From Streptococcus minor DSM 17118 (GTDB lineage Bacteria; Bacillota; Bacilli; Lactobacillales; Streptococcaceae), in contig NZ_AQYB01000033.1 of the NCBI RefSeq assembly GCF_000377005.1, positions 558,001-622,000 of the forward strand: 64,000 nt of DNA. Direction: 5' to 3'. The translations under genes were made by a program, and so were the position numbers. This document shows, in pieces, positions 18,997 to 26,736 of the stretch. Position 1 is the stretch's first letter, and each line of letters starts with the position of its first letter. Below the pieces are notes generated by a model, which searched no databases, was not told the DNA's origin, and saw only the letters and a list, made by a program, of their open reading frames with translations.

Positions 18997-19839
18997 CTAT
19001 TCCACGTACCAAGCAACACCTTCGTACCTCCAGCCTATCTTGGAGATTATGTTCTTCTCATTTGCATCTGTTGTATAAAGATGTTTTTTAATACCTGCGT
19101 GATAGAGACGATAAACAGGGATTTCTCCTGTAGAGCGATAAGCTACACCCTCTTGACTCCAGCCCCTTGTTCCTAATACTTGATATTCATTAGGGTCCTT
19201 TGTGTAATGGTGCACTTTTAAGACAGGATGATAGAGACGATAGACTGCCTCACCTGTTACACTACGGCTAGTCCAAGCCACACCTTCTAACTTCCAGCCC
19301 CTATACATCAATTCATTTCGTTCATTGGTGTCTGCTGTGTAGAGATGTGTCTGTAATGCAGGATAATAAAGCCTCTCTACTCGAACAAGGTTGTCATCTG
19401 AAATCTCTATGTGAAAAATCTTTGGTGAGTAGGCTACTGTTGGCTCGTAAGGGGCTCTCTGGATCCCCAAAGCATCCAATTCATCTTCAAAGTTCTGGAT
19501 CTGTCCACTAGCTGGGAATTTTATCTCTAAGGTTACAGAGCCAGCTTTCAAAGCTTGCCAATTTCCCTTCTCATCAACAGCCAAAATAGAAGGATCAGAT
19601 ACGATATAGAGAAAGGCATACTGAGTATCTTTGATGATGCTATCTTGAAGTGGACGAATCTGACCTGAACTTCCTGTTACAATGACACCTTGTGGTACTG
19701 TTGCAGTATCCAAATAAGCTCCACCATTATTGTATGTATAATAGCCTGCATCTCCTGTCTCTGCTTGAGCAGGACTACTCCAGACAACAGTCAGGATAGA
19801 CAAGATGATGGACAAACCAGTCATTAGTGCACGTTTCAT
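18997..19839 (-). CDS. Secreted protein with Ig-like region and three DUF5648-like repeats
   Basis: 280 aa with a classical signal peptide cut after AQA (residue 26). Residues about 50-112 look like a BIG2-type Ig fold (VDEKGNWQALKAG). Three repeats follow at about 154-191, 199-236 and 242-279, each with an R-LY-(H/Y)(P/A), then H-YT-D-NE and GW--EGVA core; this is the pattern I associate with DUF5648, seen in streptococcal surface enzymes. There is no LPXTG or membrane anchor, so it is released or wall-associated non-covalently. Function is unknown; carbohydrate or wall binding is a guess. AAGGAG precedes the ATG. Confidence 0.85.
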   Translation of the reverse strand: MKRALMTGLSIILSILTVVWSSPAQAETGDAGYYTYNNGGAYLDTATVPQGVIVTGSSGQIRPLQDSIIKDTQYAFLYIVSDPSILAVDEKGNWQALKAGSVTLEIKFPASGQIQNFEDELDALGIQRAPYEPTVAYSPKIFHIEISDDNLVRVERLYYPALQTHLYTADTNERNELMYRGWKLEGVAWTSRSVTGEAVYRLYHPVLKVHHYTKDPNEYQVLGTRGWSQEGVAYRSTGEIPVYRLYHAGIKKHLYTTDANEKNIISKIGWRYEGVAWYVE

Positions 19840-20014
19840 GATAGTCTCCTTATTCTAACTTTCATATACTATTTTCTATCTTACATTGTAGCATATTCAC
19901 ATCACTTCTCCAACTATTTTTGAAAGCGGAATCAAACAACTTACAAATCAGGATTTCCATGGGTGACTAACTTGGCTATTCATCACAAGCAACAAAGAAT
20001 AGCATGACATATAT

Positions 20015-20042
20015 AAAATGACTTCCGATTGGAAATCATTTT
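20015..20042 (-). terminator. Terminator after plsC
   Basis: AAAATGACTTCC/GGAAATCATTTT stem with one mismatch, loop of four, followed by T-rich sequence on the minus strand. Confidence 0.65.
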
Positions 20043-20047
20043 CTTTG

Positions 20048-20794
20048 CTATTCGCTAATATCAGTTTTGGGTTGCCAGAAAAAGCTAGCCAAAAAGCTAA
20101 ATAGGTAGGTCAATATGAGAATCAAACCAACGACTAGAAGGATAGGAAAACGGTAAATAAGTGTCCAATATGGAGTCCTGGTTTTCTTGACTTGAAAGGA
20201 CCTATTCAATTCATCAAGGCGGTTAAATTCTGCTTCAATCCGACGGGTCACTTCTGCTAAGCCAGTATCATCCAATCGCTTAATATCGGAGATATCAATC
20301 GGATCACCAAATGCCACATCAATACGCTGACCAGATAAGAGACCTTTAATCTTGAGGGGACCAATGTAGGATGCCGGCATCATCTTGACGCGAGCAGTTT
20401 TGGCGATAACAGCCACTCCTCCCTTTACATCAGTAGAATGACGGCTACCAGATGGGAACATCACCAAGGAGCGATCGCTCTTTTTGAGCATTTTGACAGG
20501 ATACTTAATAGCTGCTGTTCCTGGATTTTCACGATCAATCGGAAAAGCGCCACATTTGCTAATCCACCAGCCAAATCCACGATCCTTGAAAAGTTCTTTC
20601 TTAGCCATAAAAATGAATTGTTTAGGTGCTGCCGCATAGCCCAAAAAGACAGGATCCCAAAAGGTCCTATGGGGTGAAATCAGGATATAATTTTCTTCCT
20701 TGGGTAGCATTTTTTCTCGGTCATGGTAATGAATGTTACCATTGATTGCCCATAAAAGGACTGTCAACAGATTGCGTAAGTATGAATAAAACAT
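20048..20794 (-). CDS. plsC: 1-acyl-sn-glycerol-3-phosphate acyltransferase
   Basis: Adds the second acyl chain to lysophosphatidic acid to make phosphatidic acid at the membrane. 248 aa with the catalytic H42-x4-D47 motif in SPHRTFWDPVF, a FPSGSRH block (113-119; the usual glutamate of FPEGTR is Ser), and a C-terminal membrane segment (about 218-240). GGAGA precedes the ATG. It is divergent from the tRNA methyltransferase gene, with about 100 bases between them. Confidence 0.9.
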   Translation of the reverse strand: MFYSYLRNLLTVLLWAINGNIHYHDREKMLPKEENYILISPHRTFWDPVFLGYAAAPKQFIFMAKKELFKDRGFGWWISKCGAFPIDRENPGTAAIKYPVKMLKKSDRSLVMFPSGSRHSTDVKGGVAVIAKTARVKMMPASYIGPLKIKGLLSGQRIDVAFGDPIDISDIKRLDDTGLAEVTRRIEAEFNRLDELNRSFQVKKTRTPYWTLIYRFPILLVVGLILILTYLFSFLASFFWQPKTDISE

Positions 20795-20880
20795 GCATGT
20801 CTCCTAAAAATGATTCTATCTATTATATCATATTTTTATCCTATTCTGATGAATTTTCTATCCACCGTCACAGTGGCTTG

Positions 20881-20889
20881 TGCTATAAT
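20881..20889 (+). promoter_or_regulatory. Extended -10 of probable leaderless promoter (tRNA methyltransferase)
   Basis: TGCTATAAT followed by AAGAAC and the ATG at 20896; no Shine-Dalgarno. Confidence 0.6.
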
Positions 20890-20895
20890 AAGAAC

Positions 20896-21645
20896 ATGAC
20901 AAACTCACTTTTAAAAACAGGAGAGCGTATTGACCAGCTCTTTTCCTCTCCTATTAAAATTATCCAAAATAAGGCTGTTTTCAGTTTTTCAGTTGACAGT
21001 GTTCTGCTCTCTCGCTTTCCAAATATTCCTGCTAAAAAAGGGTTGATTGTCGATCTCTGTAGCGGAAATGGTGCTGTGGGTCTCTTTGTAGCGAGCCAAA
21101 CAAAGGCTCAAATTCTCCAAGTAGAATTACAAGAAAGATTGGCGGATATGAATCGGCGCTCTATCCAACTCAATGAGCTAGACCAACAAGTATCGGTCAT
21201 CCAAGATGACTTAGCCAACCTCACAAATCATATCGGTCGCTCAAAGGTAGACCTGATGCTCTGCAATCCGCCCTATTTCAAAGTAGAACCAACATCTAAC
21301 CTGAACGAAAGTGAGCACTATCTTCTGGCCCGCCACGAAATAGCCACCAATCTAGACAGTATCTGTCAGGTAGCACAACAAACCCTCAAATCCAACGGTC
21401 GACTGGCCATGGTCCACCGTCCCGACCGATTCTTTGATATTCTGGATACCTTACGTCGTTACAAATTAGCACCAAAACGCATCCAATTTGTCTATCCCAA
21501 ATCAGGAAAAGAGGCAAACATGCTGTTGATTGAAGCTATCAAAGATGGATCGGTGGCAGGTCTTAAAATCCTTCCGCCCCTCGTTATCCATCAAGAATCT
21601 GGTGAATATACCGATGAGATTCGGGAGATTTATTATGGTAAATAA
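20896..21645 (+). CDS. tRNA1(Val) adenine(37)-N6-methyltransferase (TrmN6/YfiC-like)
   Basis: 249-aa SAM-dependent methyltransferase. SAM-binding motif I is [13 protein letters not shown] (about residues 49-61), and the catalytic NPPY of N6-adenine methyltransferases is in [12 protein letters not shown] (about 119-130). This group modifies A37 of tRNA-Val or is annotated generally as a YfiC-like methyltransferase. The frame is open 50 codons upstream, but the family start is [13 protein letters not shown] at 20896, where an extended -10 ends six bases before ATG. The downstream GIY-YIG gene overlaps it by 11 bases. Confidence 0.88.
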   Translation: MTNSLLKTGERIDQLFSSPIKIIQNKAVFSFSVDSVLLSRFPNIPAKKGLIVDLCSGNGAVGLFVASQTKAQILQVELQERLADMNRRSIQLNELDQQVSVIQDDLANLTNHIGRSKVDLMLCNPPYFKVEPTSNLNESEHYLLARHEIATNLDSICQVAQQTLKSNGRLAMVHRPDRFFDILDTLRRYKLAPKRIQFVYPKSGKEANMLLIEAIKDGSVAGLKILPPLVIHQESGEYTDEIREIYYGK

Positions 21646-21898
21646 AGCCTATATGTATGTGGTCGAGTGTGCAGATGGTACCCTTTACACAGGCTATACA
21701 ACCGATGTAGATAGACGCATCCAAACTCATAATGCTGGTAAAGGTGCAAAGTATACTCGAAACCGTCTGCCTGTCACTCTCCTCTATCAAGAAGAATTTG
21801 ATAGCAAGCAAGAAGCCATGTCTGCAGAAGCCCTTTTTAAAAGGCGCCTCAATAGACAGCAAAAACTAGATTATATAAAAGAGCACAGAGAAAACTAA
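21635..21898 (+). CDS. GIY-YIG nuclease-family protein (UPF0213/YhbQ-like)
   Basis: 87-aa single-domain protein. The GIY-YIG core is in [17 protein letters not shown], with the conserved arginine in [10 protein letters not shown] and a later glutamate in AEALFKR. Small stand-alone members of this family bind or cut branched DNA, but their role is poorly defined. GGGAG in the 3' end of the methyltransferase gene, and the 11-base overlap, show a two-gene operon. The 5' arm of the terminator lies inside its last codons. Confidence 0.9.
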   Translation: MVNKAYMYVVECADGTLYTGYTTDVDRRIQTHNAGKGAKYTRNRLPVTLLYQEEFDSKQEAMSAEALFKRRLNRQQKLDYIKEHREN

Positions 21899-21917
21899 GT
21901 CCTGTGCTCTATTTTTT
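21880..21917 (+). terminator. Terminator overlapping the end of the GIY-YIG gene
   Basis: AGAGCACAG (21880-21888) pairs with CTGTGCTCT (21902-21910), followed by ATTTTTT. Confidence 0.8.
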
Positions 21918-21935
21918 AACGAAAGATTTCCTACT

Positions 21936-23531
21936 CTATCTCTCACCCTTGTTACGGATAACAAAGCCTGTTTTCTTCTCACTAGAAGTATTTTTATGAG
22001 GTTTCTTATTTTCCTGACGGCGGGTATCTTTTTTAAACCGATCATCACGACGTTTGAAGTCACGGCGACTACCATCGCGCTCATCTCGTCTACGGTCTCC
22101 ACGATAACCACTACGGCGCCCACGTTCGCCCTCACGGCGATTACGGTCATTGCGACCACGGCCACCCTTACCACCAAAGCCACCTCCGGCTGGCTTAAAT
22201 GGCAATGGTTTTTCATTTGCAATCTCAACTTTAGGCATATCTGCTGGATCTTGCACGGTTAAGTTGAGGACATAAAGTGCCAATTCTTCTGGTGTGAACT
22301 CGGCAGCTAATTTGATAGCATCTGCTTTAAACTTATCAAAACGAGCCCGCAATTCTTCATCTGCAAAATCACGTTCAATCTTCTTGAGAGCCACTTTTTT
22401 CTTGGCTTCAAAGGCTTCCTGTGCAGTAGCTGGTTTCATACCTGTCATACGTTTTTTCGTCAAGTTCTCAATAATAGAGAGGTAGCCCATCTCATTTGGG
22501 GAAACAAAAGTAATAGACTGACCTGACTTACCAGCGCGACCGGTACGACCAATACGGTGAACATAGCTTTCAGGATCCTGTGGAATATCGTAGTTGTATA
22601 CGTGAGTAACACCTGAAATATCCAAACCACGCGCCGCAACATCTGTTGCAACTAAAATATCAATGTGGTCATTTTTAAAGTCGCGAATGACACGTAGGCG
22701 TTTCCCTTGGTCCAAATCACCGTGGATACCTTCTGCACGGAAACCACGTAATTTCAGACCTCGAGTCAACTCATCAACTCGGCGTTTGGTACGGCCAAAA
22801 ACAATGGACAACTCTGGTTGATCCACATCCATGAGACGAGTCATCGTGTCAAACTTTTCACTTTCTTTGACACGAATATAAAACTGCTCCACATTGACAT
22901 TGGTCAATTCTGTTGCCTTGATTTTAACATGCTCTGGGTCCTTCATGAACTTGATGCCAATCTGTTTAATCGGATCAGGCATGGTTGCTGAAAAGAGGAG
23001 AGTTTGACGCTCTTCAGGTACTCGGCTAATAATGGCCTCAATATCCTCTAAGAAGCCCATATTGAGCATTTCATCTGCTTCATCCAAAATCAAGGTTTCA
23101 ACTTTATCTAGACGAAGAGCCTTGCGCTTAATTAAGTCCAACAGGCGACCAGGTGTCCCCACTACAACATGGGCACCGGATTTGAGAGCCTTAATTTGTT
23201 TTTCAATGCTAGACCCCCCATAAACAGAGCGAACCTTCACTCCCTTATCCCGCCCAAAACGGAAAAGTTCTTCTTGACTTTGGACCGCTAACTCACGAGT
23301 GGGTGCAATAACTAGAGCCTGCACATGAGGATTAGTTGTATCAATTTTATGTAAAGTTGGTAAGCCAAAAGCGGCCGTTTTACCAGTTCCTGTTTGGGCT
23401 TGTCCAATGACATCCTTACCCTCTAATGCCAAGGGAATCGTTAATTCCTGAATAGGCGATGGGGTTTCAAATCCTGCCGTTACAACCGTTGATTGAATAT
23501 CAGGCGATAAATTAAATTCTGTAAATTTCAA
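21936..23531 (-). CDS. cshA: DEAD-box RNA helicase CshA
   Basis: ATP-dependent RNA helicase of the cold-shock/degradosome type. 531 aa. Motifs in order: PSPIQ (Q), AQTGTGKT (I), PTRELAVQ (Ia), LDEADEML (II), SAT (III), ARGLDI (V) and HRIGRTGRAG (VI), then a C-terminal dimer region and an Arg/Gly/Asp-rich basic tail (GRGRNDRNRREGERGRRS) for RNA binding. No ATG is available at the conserved N-terminus; the best start is TTG at 23531 (KFTEFNLSP). The Shine-Dalgarno is weak (AAGAG). An upstream ATG frame exists from 23645 but lies across the predicted promoter. Confidence 0.92.
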   Translation of the reverse strand: MKFTEFNLSPDIQSTVVTAGFETPSPIQELTIPLALEGKDVIGQAQTGTGKTAAFGLPTLHKIDTTNPHVQALVIAPTRELAVQSQEELFRFGRDKGVKVRSVYGGSSIEKQIKALKSGAHVVVGTPGRLLDLIKRKALRLDKVETLILDEADEMLNMGFLEDIEAIISRVPEERQTLLFSATMPDPIKQIGIKFMKDPEHVKIKATELTNVNVEQFYIRVKESEKFDTMTRLMDVDQPELSIVFGRTKRRVDELTRGLKLRGFRAEGIHGDLDQGKRLRVIRDFKNDHIDILVATDVAARGLDISGVTHVYNYDIPQDPESYVHRIGRTGRAGKSGQSITFVSPNEMGYLSIIENLTKKRMTGMKPATAQEAFEAKKKVALKKIERDFADEELRARFDKFKADAIKLAAEFTPEELALYVLNLTVQDPADMPKVEIANEKPLPFKPAGGGFGGKGGRGRNDRNRREGERGRRSGYRGDRRRDERDGSRRDFKRRDDRFKKDTRRQENKKPHKNTSSEKKTGFVIRNKGER

Positions 23532-23620
23532 TGTTTTCTCTTTTCTAAGAAGACAGTGCGAAGCTGCCTTATCACGCTTTATTTTGTTGTTATAGACAAC
23601 TTCATTATTATAACACAATG
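23532..23620 (-). promoter_or_regulatory. cshA promoter and leader
   Basis: TGTTATAAT (extended -10) lies near 23608-23616 on the minus strand. The leader of about 70 bases contains AAGGCAG/CTGTCTT, a 7-bp stem with one G-U pair, just before the TTG start. Cold or autoregulatory control via this hairpin is speculative. Confidence 0.45.
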
Positions 23621-23680
23621 AGAATAAATAGATAGGAATAACCATTAAAGTATAGAATAATACGTTTTCATAGATATTTT

Positions 23681-23707
23681 AAAAGTCAGACGACGCATCG
23701 ACTGACT
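23681..23707 (-). terminator. Terminator after the two-component operon
   Basis: AGTCAG (23702-23707 complement) pairs with CTGACT with an extended imperfect stem, then TTTTAAAAT on the minus strand. Confidence 0.6.
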
Positions 23708-23717
23708 ACTAATATTG

Positions 23718-25058
23718 TCAAGATTGGCTGAAATCAATTGTAAAACGCATCATACTGTCATCAACAGCTTCAAATTGATACGTAAAACCATGTTGGTCTA
23801 AGACCTGCTGAACAAGATAGAGCCCAATGCCCGTACCACCATCCTTCTTGGATCGACTATAATCTGGTCGATAAAATGGCTGAAAGATTTGTTCAAGCTC
23901 TTCCAAACGTAATAGCCTCTCAGCCTGATTTTCCACTAACAGTTGATGGTCTTTCAAGATAATGCGAACTCGTCCACCTTCAACTGTATAACGAATCGCA
24001 TTATCGACAATATTTTTGATAGCCTTCAGCAGAAATAGCTGATTGGCTCTGACTACCACAGGCTCCAACTCCAAATCTAGCTGTAACTGCTTGAGGTTAG
24101 CCAAATGAAGCGAGGAGCTTAATTCTTTCCTGACTGCTTCTGCCAAGTCAAACTCAAACTCTCGTTTCTCACCTATATCCAATGTAGTAGCTTCTAAAAC
24201 AGACTGGACAAGGTGAGACTGCTCCTGCAAAATTTCGCGACATTGCTTCAGGTATTTTTCATGATTCTTAAAATCTCCAACATTGTAAATCATACCATCA
24301 ATTAGACCCAACATGCTCGCAATAGGCGTTTTTAATTCATGAGAAGTCATGCGAACAAAGTCTGCTTCCTGCTTTCTTCTAGCCTGAGTACGCTCATTTT
24401 CTCGCTTCAACTCTTCCATATTGCCTAGTAAATGCTGATAGAGTACATTGATATCTTTGGCTAAGTGAGCCACTTCATCATGACCTTCAACTGGACAGGA
24501 AAGTCCAGGCTCTAGACTTTGCATCTGACGAGTTACCTCAGATATTGCTGTAATCCGACGATTGGATAGGCGACTGTAAATCAAAGCAACTATACTGACT
24601 AGGAGAAAAACCAACACTAAAACAAAGGGAAATAAAAAAAGTAAGGTCCTGTTGATGACAAACAATGACTGAAAGCCATACTCTCCTTGAAGAGTAAAGG
24701 TTTGACCTTCTTGAGAGGTAATTCGATTCGTCCAAATTCCAACTTGGTCATGATTGTCACTTTGAGCATAAGTAGCTGCTATGGGTTCATCTGGATAGAG
24801 GATCTCCCCCTCCTCATCTTCAAGAAGTAAATAGAGATTGGGCTCTATCTTGTCAAGCTCGATCATCTTGGTACGAATGTCAGCCTCCGACTGACCATCT
24901 AATTCTTTCACAATGGACAGATAAGACTGTTTAATCTCTTGCTCTTTGGTCTGATTGTAATAAACAGGTAGCAAAAAGTAGAGAAATCCTAAAATCAGCA
25001 AAAAAGTTCCCACCATCATGCTAGTTACAATTAAAAAATGTTTCCGAACAATACCCAT
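23718..25058 (-). CDS. Sensor histidine kinase
   Basis: 446 aa. Two membrane segments (about residues 9-31 and 145-168) enclose an extracellular sensor region; then HAMP, HisKA with the phospho-accepting His in TSHELKTPIASMLG, and HATPase_c with KNIVDNAIRY (N box) and GGTGIGLYLV (G box). The start at 25058 (MGIVRKHF) has GAGGAGG 6 bases upstream; the longer frame begins inside the regulator gene. It is translationally coupled to the upstream response regulator. The signal is unknown; the divergent gene is a CPBP-like membrane protein. Confidence 0.93.
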   Translation of the reverse strand: MGIVRKHFLIVTSMMVGTFLLILGFLYFLLPVYYNQTKEQEIKQSYLSIVKELDGQSEADIRTKMIELDKIEPNLYLLLEDEEGEILYPDEPIAATYAQSDNHDQVGIWTNRITSQEGQTFTLQGEYGFQSLFVINRTLLFLFPFVLVLVFLLVSIVALIYSRLSNRRITAISEVTRQMQSLEPGLSCPVEGHDEVAHLAKDINVLYQHLLGNMEELKRENERTQARRKQEADFVRMTSHELKTPIASMLGLIDGMIYNVGDFKNHEKYLKQCREILQEQSHLVQSVLEATTLDIGEKREFEFDLAEAVRKELSSSLHLANLKQLQLDLELEPVVVRANQLFLLKAIKNIVDNAIRYTVEGGRVRIILKDHQLLVENQAERLLRLEELEQIFQPFYRPDYSRSKKDGGTGIGLYLVQQVLDQHGFTYQFEAVDDSMMRFTIDFSQS

Positions 25059-25059
25059 A

Positions 25060-25710
25060 TCAAACCTCCTCAAGTTGATAACCTCTACCAACCAACGTTT
25101 TCAAGGGAAGACTTGGCAATTTCTTCCGAATATTTTTGATATGATTATCTAATACCCGACTGTCCAATTCAGTATAACCCCAAATGCCCATCATGAGTTG
25201 ATCACGACTGACAATCTGCCCTATGTGCTTTGCTAAATAGTCGAGTACTTCATACTCTTTCTTGGTCAAGTTTATCTCTTCATGACCTAGATAAACCAGA
25301 CCTTTATCTATCTCTATGGTCACCTCACCAATCCTGATAGTTGTATGATCAGAACTATTTCTTAGGATATTTTCTACACGCTTGACTAAAATAAGTGGAG
25401 AAAAGGGTTTGACTACATAGTCGCTAATGAGGTGATTGAAGCTGACGAGCTGAGTGTATTCATCTGCTACCGCTGTCAGCATCATGACAGGTACCTTAGA
25501 AGTCTTACGAATCTCCTGTAGTACCTCTAGACCAGACAGAAACGGAATCATGATGTCTAATATAATTAGATCGAACTCTTGCTGATGAAATTGTTCGAGA
25601 GCCACTTTTCCATCAAAAACTGAAGTTACTTCATAGCCACGATCACTTAAAAACTCTGTGATGACTTGATTGATAACTTGCTCATCTTCCACAACTAAAA
25701 TCTTGTGCAT
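25060..25710 (-). CDS. OmpR/PhoB-family response regulator
   Basis: 216 aa: receiver domain with acidic residues EDE near 8-10, phospho-acceptor Asp in LIILDIMIPF (about residue 52) and Lys in YVVKPF, then a winged-helix DNA-binding domain (DSRVLDNHIKNIRKK). The usual G-A-D-D before YVxKPF is replaced by HLISDYVVKPF. It is the first gene of a two-gene operon with the histidine kinase. I cannot name the system from sequence alone; it is not VicRK, which lies elsewhere in this window. Confidence 0.93.
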   Translation of the reverse strand: MHKILVVEDEQVINQVITEFLSDRGYEVTSVFDGKVALEQFHQQEFDLIILDIMIPFLSGLEVLQEIRKTSKVPVMMLTAVADEYTQLVSFNHLISDYVVKPFSPLILVKRVENILRNSSDHTTIRIGEVTIEIDKGLVYLGHEEINLTKKEYEVLDYLAKHIGQIVSRDQLMMGIWGYTELDSRVLDNHIKNIRKKLPSLPLKTLVGRGYQLEEV

Positions 25711-25951
25711 ATTTTCTCACTCCCATCATATTTCTATCCTTATTATAGGGGGAAAGTGAAAATTTGACAAGTTTTTAAAAATAGAGCAAAAAAATGTCAA
25801 ACCATTGATACTCTAAGGTTTTCTTCATGTTATACTATCTACTTTCTCCAAAAAACAGATAAAAAACAGATAGAGAGTAGGTGACCTGTAGATGTTTTTG
25901 ATACACTATGATTGAAAATAATTATCTTTTACAAACGAAAGGAGTTCTTTT
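25711..25951. promoter_or_regulatory. Divergent control region of the two-component system and CPBP-like gene
   Basis: For the plus strand, TGTTATACT (25827-25835 region) gives an extended -10, then a direct repeat AAACAGATA/AACAGATAG and a leader of about 110 bases ending in GAAAGGAG. A TTTGACAAG sequence near 25762 could belong to the opposite promoter. The repeat is a candidate regulator site. Confidence 0.35.
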
Positions 25952-26650
25952 ATGAACAAGGAAAAAATAACTACACTCAAATGGTTTGATATCGCCATCT
26001 TAAGCTTGATATTGACAGGACACGGAATCATCTATTCCACCATCCAATATTTGGATATGCTCAAAAATCCTGTTATTCCCTATCCTGACCTTGGTTTTTC
26101 ACCAATAGAAAACTACCAAGCATTGGCATTTTTACTGGTATGGCTCTTTGTAGCCTTCCTGTACCTCCTCTGGCGGAATTTTGATTTTTCTGTATGGCTC
26201 AGGAAAATTCGCCTGACTCCATGGGTACCCTTGCAAGCTCTAGGTTTCTTTTTGTTGGCTGCCTTGGTTATGGATGTCTTTCATCTTCTATCCTATGAAT
26301 TTGCTATACCAGCTATTCCTAGTTTCTTGCCTATCGTTGCAGATTTCGATTTATCCCTAGTCCTCTATTCTCTCTTAAATGGTTTCTATGAAGAAATCTT
26401 CTTCTTAGGTATCTGCTTGACTGTCAAACCAGAACACCAAAAATGGGCCTTCCTATACTCCTTAATGATTCGCTTCGCCTTCCATACCTATCAAGGATTA
26501 GGAGCAGCCTTTGGGATCGGTATTCTAGTAGGTTCTCTCTTCTTCTTCCTCTATCAAAAAATGAACAAAAAAAATCTCCTGCCTTTCTTTCTAGCACATA
26601 GTATCGCAGATATGATTGGACTATCTGTTCTCTACTACTTCTGGCAATAG
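25952..26650 (+). CDS. CPBP-like integral membrane protein
   Basis: 232 aa with about six membrane segments. The CPBP (Abi) protease-like motifs are partly kept: NGFYEEIFFLG (motif 1, but the Arg expected in EExxxR is Leu), RFAFHTYQG (motif 2 His) and AHSIADMIG (motif 3 His/Asp). Such proteins process prenylated or other membrane substrates or give bacteriocin self-protection; loss of the Arg is common outside the eukaryotic-like core, so activity is uncertain. It is divergent from the two-component operon. GAAAGGAG is upstream. Confidence 0.75.
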   Translation: MNKEKITTLKWFDIAILSLILTGHGIIYSTIQYLDMLKNPVIPYPDLGFSPIENYQALAFLLVWLFVAFLYLLWRNFDFSVWLRKIRLTPWVPLQALGFFLLAALVMDVFHLLSYEFAIPAIPSFLPIVADFDLSLVLYSLLNGFYEEIFFLGICLTVKPEHQKWAFLYSLMIRFAFHTYQGLGAAFGIGILVGSLFFFLYQKMNKKNLLPFFLAHSIADMIGLSVLYYFWQ

Positions 26651-26692
26651 GACTAATATTATACAGAAAACTTACCGCACTACACATCATGT

Positions 26693-26732
26693 AAAAAATG
26701 AGCCCAGGATTTTATCCTAGACTCATTTTTTT
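26693..26732. terminator. Bidirectional terminator
   Basis: AAAAATGAG/CTCATTTTT arms with an inner AGGAT/ATCCT stem; T-runs on both strands. Serves the CPBP-like gene and the convergent flavoprotein gene. Confidence 0.85.
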
Positions 26733-26736
26733 ACTT

